This document shows, in pieces, positions 7,874 to 16,171 of a stretch of DNA of 64,000 bases. Under the pieces are notes generated by a model that did no database searches, had not been told where the DNA came from, and was given only the letters and a program-made list of their open reading frames with translations. Numbering within the stretch: the stretch's first letter is position 1; each line of letters starts with the position of its first letter. The translations under genes and the position numbers were made by a program. This DNA is from Paenibacillus sp. MAEPY2 (GTDB taxonomy: Bacteria > Bacillota > Bacilli > Paenibacillales > Paenibacillaceae). Where the stretch lies: positions 146,697-210,696 of the forward strand of contig NZ_AWUK01000034.1 in NCBI RefSeq assembly GCF_000499205.1, written 5' to 3'.

Positions 7874-9520
7874 TCAGTTAGCTGTAACAATAAATTGTTC
7901 CCATGCTCCGCCGACAACGTTACGATTGGCGTACAGCACACCCCCATTATTCAAATCCGCACTGACATATTTACCGTTCGCAACGGATTTGAAAGCAACC
8001 AGCCCCCCGCCCAGATCTTCACGGGTAAACTTCTCCCAAGTAGATGGATACGTGGCCGAGGCGATCAAACGCCCGCCGTTATTCAGATCAGCTTGCACAT
8101 ATTTAATGTTGCTCATCGACAGGAAGGATACCGTTCCATCCGAGTTCTGGATGATTTTGAACCGTTCCCAGTGTCCGGCAGTATCCCGATTTGCAACCAG
8201 CGAATCCGACCCACCGTTCTCTGCGCTGACAAACGTACCGTTGGCATTGGCCTTCAGACTGGACCAGGTCTCTGTAAACGGAGCTGTTCCCGTATGTTTC
8301 TTGACCACATTCTGAAATGTGGTATTAGAGGCAAAGTTCGCCGTGGTGAACTTGCTCCATTTGGAAGCAATCGTTGCCGCACTGTCCGTATTCAGGTTAG
8401 GTGCCGGGTTGTTGTTATTATTGTAATAACCCCAAGTCCCGCCCCCTTTGACCTTATAACTCCAGTTCGTCCACGAAGCATTCAGTGCATTCAGACCGGA
8501 CAGCCACTTCTCGGTCAGATCATCCTGACCAAACGAGAATTCGCCAGCTAACACCGGAACATTCCAATTCTTCTGATAGGACGCCATATCCTTCAACCAG
8601 CGATCCATCTCTGAATTGGTCAGATCCCAGTTGTTATAATCCGTGAATTGATAGTGATGCGTCTGATACATCACATTTGTCCAGCCATACGTCGTTGGCG
8701 GTGAAGCTGCCCACCAGTCGAAGAATGCCGCGATGATGATCATGTGATCCGCATCCTTGGCACGAACAGCTTTGTACATCCGGTCATAGAAATCCATCTT
8801 TTGCTTGATCTGAGCTGCATTTTCACCTATACCCATGGTTACGAGAGGTTCATTGAGCAGGTCATACGCGGCAACGGTTGGATTGCCTTTGTAACGTGTT
8901 GCCATCCGTTCCCAGATCTGAATGGTCCAGTTCTGGTATGTAGCATTGGTCCACAGTTGGTTGGAATTCTCCTGACCGCAGGAATGCCACGGACAGGCTG
9001 CTCCTGGTGCCCCGTGCAGATCGAGAATCACATACAGGTTCCGTTTGCCCGCTTCATCAATAAGCCAATCGAGCTTGCGGAACGTAACCGAATCAGGTTT
9101 CATGACACCACTGGTGTTCATAAAATCCTCCCAATAGATCGGCACACGCACAACGTTCATGCCCCAGTTCTTGATGTTATCCAGATCGCCAGCCTGAATC
9201 CAGTTGTCCTGATATCCATTGATCAGGCTCTGTGCACCCGATTCTCCAAAACGATTTGTCAAAGTACGTCGCAGTGTGTATTCATCTACCGCCCCGGATG
9301 GCGTCATCCATTCTTCCTGCAGCAGCCAGCCACCCAAATTGGTTCCACGCAGGTTTACCACGTTACCTGTACCCGAATTTTTGCGGACAACCGTCCCGTT
9401 AGCTTTCAGGAAATCCCCTGATCCAAAAGCCGCTTCGGCCTTCGAAGAACCTACGGCCGAAGCCAGCAGTCCGAGCAGCAGACAGCTGCACAATAGCATG
9501 ATGGTGCTCTTCTTCAACAT
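7874..9520 (-). CDS. Secreted GH5 glucanase with C-terminal fascin-like module
   Basis: The product is 548 residues. A signal peptide (residues 1-30, KKS then a leucine-rich core, cleavage near AEA-A) directs export. The GH5 domain spans about 35-410: NLRGTNLGGWLLQEEWMTPS resembles the exo-beta-1,3-glucanase branch, LLNEP carries acid/base Glu224 and LAGEFSFG carries nucleophile Glu327. The last 125 residues contain three repeats of the type KYVxADLNNGGxLxA, a fascin-like beta-trefoil that may bind glycan. The start at 9520 has GGGAGG about 8 bases upstream; the upstream in-frame codons look non-coding. A divergent LacI regulator and two cre-like operators sit in front, so sugar control is likely. 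Beta-glucan is the probable substrate, but the exact linkage is inferred. Confidence 0.9.
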   Translation of the reverse strand: MLKKSTIMLLCSCLLLGLLASAVGSSKAEAAFGSGDFLKANGTVVRKNSGTGNVVNLRGTNLGGWLLQEEWMTPSGAVDEYTLRRTLTNRFGESGAQSLINGYQDNWIQAGDLDNIKNWGMNVVRVPIYWEDFMNTSGVMKPDSVTFRKLDWLIDEAGKRNLYVILDLHGAPGAACPWHSCGQENSNQLWTNATYQNWTIQIWERMATRYKGNPTVAAYDLLNEPLVTMGIGENAAQIKQKMDFYDRMYKAVRAKDADHMIIIAAFFDWWAASPPTTYGWTNVMYQTHHYQFTDYNNWDLTNSEMDRWLKDMASYQKNWNVPVLAGEFSFGQDDLTEKWLSGLNALNASWTNWSYKVKGGGTWGYYNNNNNPAPNLNTDSAATIASKWSKFTTANFASNTTFQNVVKKHTGTAPFTETWSSLKANANGTFVSAENGGSDSLVANRDTAGHWERFKIIQNSDGTVSFLSMSNIKYVQADLNNGGRLIASATYPSTWEKFTREDLGGGLVAFKSVANGKYVSADLNNGGVLYANRNVVGGAWEQFIVTAN

Positions 9521-9672
9521 AGTTGACGCCTCCCTTGAATGGTCATAGCTTGAAGTATGACTGAACCAGGATGCAGCACTCACGACGGGTAACATAATGC
9601 TATAGAAACAGCGGGTCTACAAGTGGCGAAATTCCTGGATGCACCGCTATTTATCGCAACGAAGGAGATTCA

Positions 9673-9686
9673 TGAAATCGATTACA
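9673..9686. promoter_or_regulatory. cre/LacI-type operator, distal copy
   Basis: TGAAATCGATTACA fits the CcpA cre consensus TGWAANCGNTNWCA at every position. It also matches the second site at 9752-9765 when inverted. It lies between the divergent GH5 and lacI-family genes, so it may bind CcpA, the local LacI protein, or both. Confidence 0.6.
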
Positions 9687-9751
9687 TTAAATTGAATACA
9701 AACCCTCTATTCCTCCACTATCCCCAATTATTGCTTCAATCGGTTATATCT

Positions 9752-9765
9752 TGTAATCGTTTTCA
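9752..9765. promoter_or_regulatory. cre/LacI-type operator, proximal copy
   Basis: TGTAATCGTTTTCA is a full match to TGWAANCGNTNWCA and is 79 bases from the other site. The rest of the 9521-9824 interval is AT-rich promoter DNA with no coding signal. Confidence 0.6.
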
Positions 9766-9824
9766 ATTGGAATTATAATGAATTTGAATGAATTGTCAAT
9801 CACTTATTTGGAGTTGTGAACCAT

Positions 9825-10850
9825 ATGGATGTCAAAATCATTGATGTCGCTGCCATCGCAGGTGTATCCCCGGCAACCGTATCACGAGTTATTAATCAGC
9901 ACAGCAAGGTTAGCACCAAAACCAAAGATAAGGTGATGCGCGCCATCGAGCAATTGGGATACCACCCCAACGCAGCAGCCAAGAATCTTCGTTCACAGAG
10001 AACCATGACGATTGGCGTCATCGTTCCGGATATCAACAATTCCTACTATGCGGAAATAATCAAAGGCATTGAGAACATCGCCTACGCCCGCCATTACAAA
10101 GTCATCATATGTGATGCCCATAACCTGAAAGAGCGAGAAGTCGATTATCTTAATTTGCTGCTGGACCGGACGATTGACGGTGTCATCATTATCACTCCCA
10201 TGCTGGCGGATGAGGAATTATTCAATCTCGCGGACAAGGGGTACCGTATTGGCATCGTTGGCAAATATATTGAACATGATCAGATTCCTTGTATATATAC
10301 TGACAACGTGAAATTTTCCCAGGAAGTTGTTCAGCATCTGGTTGAGGCCGGACATCAAAATATCGTGTTCTTGAACGGTTACCCCGAAGCAATCGACAGC
10401 TATGAGCGGCTTGAAGGCTATTTGAAAGCCTTGCGCAATCATCAAATTCCATTTCGTCCCGAACTGATCGAGAATGGGAACTTCAACGAGGAAGGCGGGT
10501 ACGAGGCCATCAAAAGACTGTTTAACAAAGGCCTGTCCTTCTCCGCGGTATATGCGGCCAATGATGAAATGGCCCTCGGCGTATATAAGGCATGCACAGA
10601 ATACGGAATACGTATTCCCGAGCAATTGGCTATCGTAGGTGTGGACAACAATCGAATCAGCAAATACATTCATCCTACGCTAAGTTCGGTGAACCAGCCC
10701 AAGTATACGATGGGGGCCATTCTGATGGAGAAGATGATTGACATGATGAATACAAATGAATTTCAGGACAAACGTGTATTTAAAGTCGACTCGGAGCTGC
10801 TTGTTCGAGGATCGTCTTCCTTCCGAATAACAAATAAAGCGCACCCCTAA
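9825..10850 (+). CDS. LacI/GalR family transcriptional regulator
   Basis: The product is about 341 residues: an N-terminal helix-turn-helix (IIDVAAIAGVSPATVSRVIN), the hinge helix region YHPNAAAKNLRS, and a periplasmic-binding-protein-like effector domain (TMTIGVIVPDINNSYY onward). The length and order are standard for a sugar-responsive repressor. The ATG at 9825 is favoured over the GTG at 9816, which would leave two bases after TTGGAG. It is divergent from the GH5 glucanase and flanked by two palindromic operators, so it probably controls that enzyme and itself. The effector is not known; an oligosaccharide from beta-glucan is the simplest guess. Confidence 0.92.
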   Translation: MDVKIIDVAAIAGVSPATVSRVINQHSKVSTKTKDKVMRAIEQLGYHPNAAAKNLRSQRTMTIGVIVPDINNSYYAEIIKGIENIAYARHYKVIICDAHNLKEREVDYLNLLLDRTIDGVIIITPMLADEELFNLADKGYRIGIVGKYIEHDQIPCIYTDNVKFSQEVVQHLVEAGHQNIVFLNGYPEAIDSYERLEGYLKALRNHQIPFRPELIENGNFNEEGGYEAIKRLFNKGLSFSAVYAANDEMALGVYKACTEYGIRIPEQLAIVGVDNNRISKYIHPTLSSVNQPKYTMGAILMEKMIDMMNTNEFQDKRVFKVDSELLVRGSSSFRITNKAHP

Positions 10851-10859
10851 CAGGTGCGC
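10839..10859 (+). terminator. Terminator of the lacI-family gene
   Basis: GCGCACC and GGTGCGC form a 7-bp stem overlapping the last codons and stop of the regulator gene. The following sequence is T-rich (CTAATTTAATATACTTTTTT). It may also serve the convergent kinase gene. Confidence 0.65.
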
Positions 10860-10886
10860 CTAATTTAATATACTTTTTTCATTTTC

Positions 10887-12524
10887 TTAATGCACAATGA
10901 TGCTTAACGCATTCAACAATTCAGCCTGCTTCACCGGCTTGGTCAGGACCGCATCGAAGACTTCCGCTTCATGGGGATCGATATGCATACCATACGGAAT
11001 CAGCACAATGATCGGTGAATCGGTAACCAGGAGCTTTAGCTTGTGTACAAAATCCACAGCGCCGCCCTCCAGCAGTCCCATATCCACAACGGCTACATCA
11101 GGCTTAAAACCCTCCTCAATCCAGTTGTACGCCTCGGTTGTAACCGAGGTCATATGCACATCCATCTTCCATCTTCGCATCAGGGAGGAGGCCCCTTGCA
11201 AAATGTCAGGATCCTTCGCAAGCAACACCTTTTTACCCCTCAGTCGGTGCTGAATATTGGCAAGCTGAGGCAGTTCCCAATGTTTGCGGAGCGGCAGGCA
11301 GATCTCGAATTCTGTTTCCTTGTCTCCCAGGCCGCGCACCTGAATACGGCCGTTCATAAGGATGGCAAGGTTCTGGCTGACCGCCAAACCGAGATTGGTT
11401 CCCACCAGCTTCTGTGTACTTATATTTCCGTCCAAATTGTTAAATGATCTAAGCTTTTTGTCCGAAGACAGCATGCGACCGGTATACTTCACATGAAGTC
11501 GAAGCGTCCCCGTTTCCTCTGCATCTCCACCATCCACAGTTGCTGTAACCAACACTGATCCTGTCCGTGTTGAATCTATGGCATACTGAATGACATGGGC
11601 CAATAGTTGTCCGATCTTGATTTCATCCCCGACGTAAACCTGAGATACATTCAGATTAAGGTTCAATCCCAGCTCAATGTTCTTGCTCAGCGCAAGTCCC
11701 GCATAGAGATAAACGGTATTCTCGATCGTGGTTACCAGATCAAATGGATCATCGTGTACAACTGTTTTGCCTGCATCGTTGACGTTAAAACTCATCATGT
11801 TATTTAGCAGTGAGAGCAGAATGTTACCGCTGGTCTCAATCATATTCACATACTCTGTCTGCTCGTCCGACATATCCGGTGTACGCATCAGGTCCGTCAA
11901 TCCCAAAATGCCGTTCAGCGGATTACGAATCTCGTGGCTCATCAGCGACAGCATCTGTGTCTTGGTCATTGCCTCGGATTCCGCACGTTCCTTCTCTGCC
12001 TGCAGCTGCTCCTGTAGTTGCTCCGAATCACTCAGCTTCTGCTCCTGGACCTGCAGTGTATCTTCCAGATCCACGACATACCCCAGGAAAACAGCCATAG
12101 CTTTCAGCGTCTTCATATCCGTTTCACTAATCACATAATCGGGATTGTCCATCAGACATATGGTGCCGAACGCTTCGCCTGACCTCCGCAGAATCGGAAT
12201 GCCCACAAAGAAACGATTGCCCAGTTCGCTCGTTACGTTCATCGATTCCGTAAGTGGATGTTCGCATGTATCCGTGATAACCATACTGCCTTCCTTATCT
12301 CTCAATACCAGGCTGCAATATGAAGCTTCAAATGGAAGTGCACTGCCTTTGGCAATCAACTGTTCCTCTCGGTTAAAAGCCTCCATAATAACATTGGTCA
12401 CGCCATCATTCGTGGCAACAAAGATAGTGTTCACCTTTAATATGCCGCTTAACACGTCAACAATATGGGACGCGGCTTCCTGGATATTTTCATAGAAGCC
12501 TCTTGTAATGCTTACCGTTCCCAT
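10887..12524 (-). CDS. Cytosolic hybrid histidine kinase-like protein (GAF-HisKA-degenerate HATPase-REC)
   Basis: The product is 545 residues with no membrane segment. A GAF-like sensor occupies about 10-155, a coiled coil 158-190, and a HisKA helix with phospho-His197 (SLMSHEIRNPLNG). The ATP-binding domain (about 240-420) keeps a GTNLGLAVSQN G2-like box. The N-box asparagine is missing (HVIQYAIDST) and the G1 box lacks its aspartate (KYTGRMLSS). The receiver (about 430-545) keeps Asp481 and Lys529. A normal autokinase is therefore unlikely; it may be a phosphatase, a phosphotransfer scaffold or a ligand-sensing receiver. No partner regulator is adjacent. GAGGGG seven bases before the ATG supports the start. 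Confidence 0.85.
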   Translation of the reverse strand: MGTVSITRGFYENIQEAASHIVDVLSGILKVNTIFVATNDGVTNVIMEAFNREEQLIAKGSALPFEASYCSLVLRDKEGSMVITDTCEHPLTESMNVTSELGNRFFVGIPILRRSGEAFGTICLMDNPDYVISETDMKTLKAMAVFLGYVVDLEDTLQVQEQKLSDSEQLQEQLQAEKERAESEAMTKTQMLSLMSHEIRNPLNGILGLTDLMRTPDMSDEQTEYVNMIETSGNILLSLLNNMMSFNVNDAGKTVVHDDPFDLVTTIENTVYLYAGLALSKNIELGLNLNLNVSQVYVGDEIKIGQLLAHVIQYAIDSTRTGSVLVTATVDGGDAEETGTLRLHVKYTGRMLSSDKKLRSFNNLDGNISTQKLVGTNLGLAVSQNLAILMNGRIQVRGLGDKETEFEICLPLRKHWELPQLANIQHRLRGKKVLLAKDPDILQGASSLMRRWKMDVHMTSVTTEAYNWIEEGFKPDVAVVDMGLLEGGAVDFVHKLKLLVTDSPIIVLIPYGMHIDPHEAEVFDAVLTKPVKQAELLNALSIIVH

Positions 12525-12888
12525 GACTCACCCCTCTTGTTTTAGCTGCATTTCAAATCCGTATTCCACATGATGATTCAATCGATTAACGAGGGTTCAT
12601 ATGTTCCGAAACAGCTGTCACAACCTATTCATATATGATTAACACTGTAGGAATCAAAGGGAAACATACCCGAATCCAATTTATTCCACGGACGGGAATC
12701 TGCTATGGACGGTATGATTCGATGACAGTAAAGTTAAGCAACCGCTTCCCTGGCAGGTTTTCTGTCCTTATTTCTAGCTTCGTCAACTATACTTACACGG
12801 TAATAGGAAATTATACGCTTACCCTCCGGCTTTGGAAACCTTTATCATACCAGAATAGAAAATCGCCACGTTCAACGCGCCCCACTTA

Positions 12889-12904
12889 TGTGACGATCAT
12901 CACA
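12889..12904. promoter_or_regulatory. Fnr/Crp-type operator upstream of nrdDG
   Basis: TGTGACGATCATCACA is a perfect TGTGA-N6-TCACA dyad. Its centre is 41.5 bases upstream of a start point predicted near 12938 from the -10-like TATAAA at 12926-12931. That spacing is the classical position for activation by Fnr/Crp proteins. The upstream part of the interval (12525-12888) shows no recognisable gene or RNA. Confidence 0.65.
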
Positions 12905-12911
12905 CCCAAAT

Positions 12912-12959
12912 AACAAGATATAGTTTATAAATGGATAAAGAAACTCTACATATAGTGTT
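12912..12959. promoter_or_regulatory. Paired NrdR boxes of the nrdDG promoter
   Basis: AACAAGATATAGTTTA (12912-12927) and CTCTACATATAGTGTT (12944-12959) both resemble the NrdR consensus ACACWATATATWGTGT. They repeat at exactly 32 bases, three helical turns, which is the usual arrangement of NrdR box pairs. The first overlaps the predicted -10 region and the second lies downstream of the predicted start. Confidence 0.75.
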
Positions 12960-13011
12960 CAATGAATTTACATTATCCCTATACAATCTCATTTTTTAGG
13001 AGGAATCTGTT

Positions 13012-14973
13012 ATGAACATGCTTGAGTATGCCTCTCCACCGGCGCCTGATCTGCTATCTGACCTGGGAAGACGAATTATCGGTGCAGAAGACGCTGATAC
13101 GCTGAGGGAGAATGCCAATCTGAACGGAGACTCGTTCAGCGGCAAGATGAGCAGGCTCGGTTCGGAGACGGCCAAGTGGCATGCTCTGCGTCATGTGCTG
13201 CCAGATGACCTTGCTCTAGCTGTGGAGAATGGTGATCTGTATGTACACGATCTGGATCAGTATGCCCTTGGAACGACCAACTGTATCTTCATCCCGTTTG
13301 ACCGGTTGCTGGCCTCCGGCTTTAACACAGGCAACGGTTCGGTTCGTACACCACAGACGATCATGTCTGCCATGGCGCTGGTCGCCATAATTTTTCAATC
13401 CCAGCAGAACAGCCAGTATGGCGGCGTATCGGCCAATAAAATCGACTGGGATCTCGCACCTTATGTGAAGCGATCGTTCCGCAAGCATTACCGGAAAGCA
13501 CAACGGCTGTTTGGGGAAAATGACCGGATTGAGGATGAACAGCTACATCTGAATAGTGATGAAGCGAAGGAGAAATGTCCACGAGCCTTTGCCTTTGCCT
13601 GTGAAGAAACGGAACTGGAGACCGAACAGGCTGCGGAATCGCTAATCCATAATCTGAACACCATGAGCAGTCGTGCTGGCGGACAGATTCCGTTTACTTC
13701 GCTGAATTACGGACTGTGCACTTCAGCCGAAGGTCGGCTTGTCTCCCGGTCGCTGCTGCAAGCGACCATTCGTGGACTCGGTAACGGGGAAACGCCCGTG
13801 TTCCCACAGCATATTTTCCAGTGCAAACAAGGCATTAACCAATCTGAGGGAGATCCAAATTACGATCTGTTCCGGCTCGCTGTGACCTGTTCCTCCCGGC
13901 GTATGTATCCGAATTTTGTCAATGTGGATGCTTCCTTCAACCTTCCCTATTATCGACCGGAAGATCCCGACACGATCATTGCCACAATGGGATGTCGTAC
14001 ACGCACACTGGCTGATCGCTTCGGACGCAATCGTCAGAGCGGTAAAGGGAACTTGTCCTTTAACACCATCAATCTGGTCAAGCTCGGCATACGATATGGG
14101 ATCTGCCAGGGAACAAGAGCCATCGCTGACCGGGCCGGCTTCTATATGGCTTTGGAATCCGTCATGCGCAATGCTACGAATGGACTGCTGCACCGTTATC
14201 GAATTCAGACTAACCAGCCTGCCAAAGCATCGGACTTTATGATGCGGGAAGGGGTGTGGGAAGGTGGAGAACAATTGGCTCCGGATGAACCGGTGGCTGA
14301 CCTGTTGAAGCATGGTACGTTATCCCTTGGTTTTATCGGGCTTGCTGAATGTATGACCGCCCTATATGGTCGTCACCATGGGCAAGACCTTCATGTACAT
14401 CGAGAAGCCTTGAATATCATTCGTACGATGAGAGAGTTCTGCGACCGGATGAGTGAGTTGCATAACTTGAATATCACCTTATTCGCTACACCCGCCGAGG
14501 GCCTATCCGGCAAATTCACCAAGCTTGATCGTGAGCGATACGGCAGCATCATGGGGGTCAACGACAGGGAATATTACACCAATTCATTTCACATTCCGGT
14601 CTATCATACCCTTCCTGCCTATCGCAAAATTGAATTGGAAGCTCCTTTCCACAAGCTATGTAATGCCGGGGCAATCTCTTATGTCGAACTCGACGGGAAT
14701 GTACGGGCCAACACCACGGCTTTCCAACGAATCGTGCAATACGCGCTGGCCCAGGATATCGGTTATTTCTCCATTAATCACCCGATTGACCGTTGTCCGG
14801 CCTGTGGTTATGAAGGCGTAATCGGAGAGGTATGTCCCGGATGTGAAGCTCATGAAAATCAGGTGCATTTCCAGAGACTACGCCGGGTGACGGGATACCT
14901 GACCGGAGATTACAAAGTACGCTTCAATACGGCAAAGCAAGCTGAAGTACGGGATCGGGTGAAACATCAGTGA
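13012..14973 (+). CDS. nrdD: Anaerobic (class III) ribonucleoside-triphosphate reductase
   Basis: The product is 653 residues. It reduces ribonucleoside triphosphates to deoxyribonucleotides without oxygen, using a glycyl radical. The radical Gly628 lies in RVTGYL near the C-terminus, just after a zinc site made of Cys595, Cys598, Cys608 and Cys611. The N-terminus goes directly into the catalytic ten-stranded barrel (LRENANLNGDSFSGKMSR). No ATP-cone of about 90 residues is visible, so the usual overall-activity regulation by dATP may be absent. TAGGAGG eight to nine bases upstream supports the ATG. It overlaps nrdG by four bases (GTGA), and the promoter carries Fnr-type and NrdR sites. Confidence 0.96.
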   Translation: MNMLEYASPPAPDLLSDLGRRIIGAEDADTLRENANLNGDSFSGKMSRLGSETAKWHALRHVLPDDLALAVENGDLYVHDLDQYALGTTNCIFIPFDRLLASGFNTGNGSVRTPQTIMSAMALVAIIFQSQQNSQYGGVSANKIDWDLAPYVKRSFRKHYRKAQRLFGENDRIEDEQLHLNSDEAKEKCPRAFAFACEETELETEQAAESLIHNLNTMSSRAGGQIPFTSLNYGLCTSAEGRLVSRSLLQATIRGLGNGETPVFPQHIFQCKQGINQSEGDPNYDLFRLAVTCSSRRMYPNFVNVDASFNLPYYRPEDPDTIIATMGCRTRTLADRFGRNRQSGKGNLSFNTINLVKLGIRYGICQGTRAIADRAGFYMALESVMRNATNGLLHRYRIQTNQPAKASDFMMREGVWEGGEQLAPDEPVADLLKHGTLSLGFIGLAECMTALYGRHHGQDLHVHREALNIIRTMREFCDRMSELHNLNITLFATPAEGLSGKFTKLDRERYGSIMGVNDREYYTNSFHIPVYHTLPAYRKIELEAPFHKLCNAGAISYVELDGNVRANTTAFQRIVQYALAQDIGYFSINHPIDRCPACGYEGVIGEVCPGCEAHENQVHFQRLRRVTGYLTGDYKVRFNTAKQAEVRDRVKHQ

Positions 14974-15479
14974 ATCTATATGGCTATATCGCCGAATCGG
15001 TGAATGAGGGAACGGGCCTGCGGGCCGTGTTGTTCATTAGCGGATGCCGACATGCCTGTCCGGGCTGCTTCAGCCCGGACTCCTGGAGCTTCCGTGCGGG
15101 TGAACCCTTCACGGAGGAACGGCAGCAGCAGATTTTGCAGGAAGTGACCGCGCATCCCTTGCTGGAAGGGGTTACGTTATGCGGAGGTGATCCTTTTTTC
15201 TCTGCCGCAGAGTGTGCATCTTGGGTTCAACAGCTTCGTGCGGTGCGGCCTGAACTGACGGTATGGGCCTATACGGGATTTGTATATGAGGAGCTTGTTG
15301 CCGACCCTGTGCGAGCAGAACTATCCCGCCTATGCGACGTTATTATTGATGGACCTTATATTGCAGCTGAGCGTGATGTATCTCTTCCTTATCGCGGTAG
15401 TCGCAATCAGCGCATCATTGATGTAGCCGCAACGATGGCTTGCCAGACAATCGTTACTATGCAGATGGATGCATGGTAA
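14970..15479 (+). CDS. nrdG: Anaerobic ribonucleotide reductase activase (radical SAM)
   Basis: The product is 169 residues, the family's usual length. The radical-SAM cluster motif CRHACPGC places Cys26, Cys30 and Cys33 around a [4Fe-4S] cluster. TLCGGDPF is the SAM-binding GGE-like strand, and ALWAYTGF-like VWAYTGFVYEEL is typical of NrdG. It generates the glycyl radical on NrdD. The GTG start overlaps the nrdD stop by four bases, showing tight translational coupling. Confidence 0.96.
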   Translation: MNLYGYIAESVNEGTGLRAVLFISGCRHACPGCFSPDSWSFRAGEPFTEERQQQILQEVTAHPLLEGVTLCGGDPFFSAAECASWVQQLRAVRPELTVWAYTGFVYEELVADPVRAELSRLCDVIIDGPYIAAERDVSLPYRGSRNQRIIDVAATMACQTIVTMQMDAW

Positions 15480-15499
15480 CGATTTTTTTATTGGGTTGA

Positions 15500-15522
15500 A
15501 TCCAGCACAACATGTGCTGGAT
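15500..15522 (+). terminator. Perfect hairpin after nrdG
   Basis: ATCCAGCACA and TGTGCTGGAT make a perfect 10-bp stem with a 3-base loop, 20 bases after the nrdG stop. It lacks a clean T run, so it may protect the transcript end rather than terminate on its own. The following 15523-15760 stretch shows no gene. Confidence 0.5.
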
Positions 15523-15760
15523 ATGTAGTTCATTTTGAAGCTTCATTTTGAGGAGACAAATCTGTCACTAAACCAAGGTTTCATACGGTTCAATTTTATT
15601 TCCGATCGGATTAGTAATATTTGTTGCAAGCTAGTAGGTTATCGTCTATGATTGGTAGCATACAAGCAAGTATACGACGATTGCATCATTATATAATCTA
15701 TCATCTATGCTTGGTCACCAATTTCATAGCCGGAGATGTGCACGCACATTTCTGCACACG

Positions 15761-15940
15761 GAAACAGGTGCCGACCGCGCTACAGGCGTGGTCAGGCTTA
15801 AAAGGGAAGCACGGTGTAAGTCCGTCGCGGTCCCGCCACTGTAAACGGGGAGTCTGTACATAAACAATCCACTGGTGTATCCACCGGGAAGGACATGTAC
15901 AAGACCATGATCCGTAAGCCAGGAGACCTGCCTGTTTCGA
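15761..15940 (+). promoter_or_regulatory. Cobalamin (B12) riboswitch controlling metE
   Basis: The leader contains the conserved adenosylcobalamin aptamer elements in order: GGTGCC, GGGAAGCACGGTG, CGGTCCCGCCACTGTAA, and the B12 box GCCAGGAGACCTGCC (15918-15932). GAAACAGG at 15761 pairs with CCTGTTTC at 15931 to close the P1 stem. When cobalamin is present this class turns off its downstream gene. Here that gene is the B12-independent methionine synthase, a logical target. Downstream, AAGATAG (15960s) can pair with CTATCTT (16020s), and a T run lies at 16087-16093; these may form the expression platform, but this is not certain. Confidence 0.95.
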
Positions 15941-16171
15941 CAGCATCGCATGACCTACGGAAGATAGGGAGGTGTTAGAGCAACCGCTAAAATAACTTAT
16001 AGCAGGTGTTCTTTCCCATTCTATCTTTGTTCACAGACGTCATTCATGATGCCTGTTTCTCAGGGTATGACATTGGAAGGAACGCCTTTTTTTGATGCTT
16101 TCAAATGAAATACACAACATAGCTTCAACCTGAATGATGAGTTCACCATTATAAATGAGGAGGAATTTTAC

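Noticed and set aside
12640..12800. Possible cyclic di-GMP riboswitch before nrdD
   Set aside because: The conserved GEMM core segments could not be found.
12635..12913. 92-codon plus-strand frame upstream of nrdD
   Set aside because: It overlaps the Fnr-type site, has no good ribosome site and no recognisable family. The region is better explained as promoter DNA.
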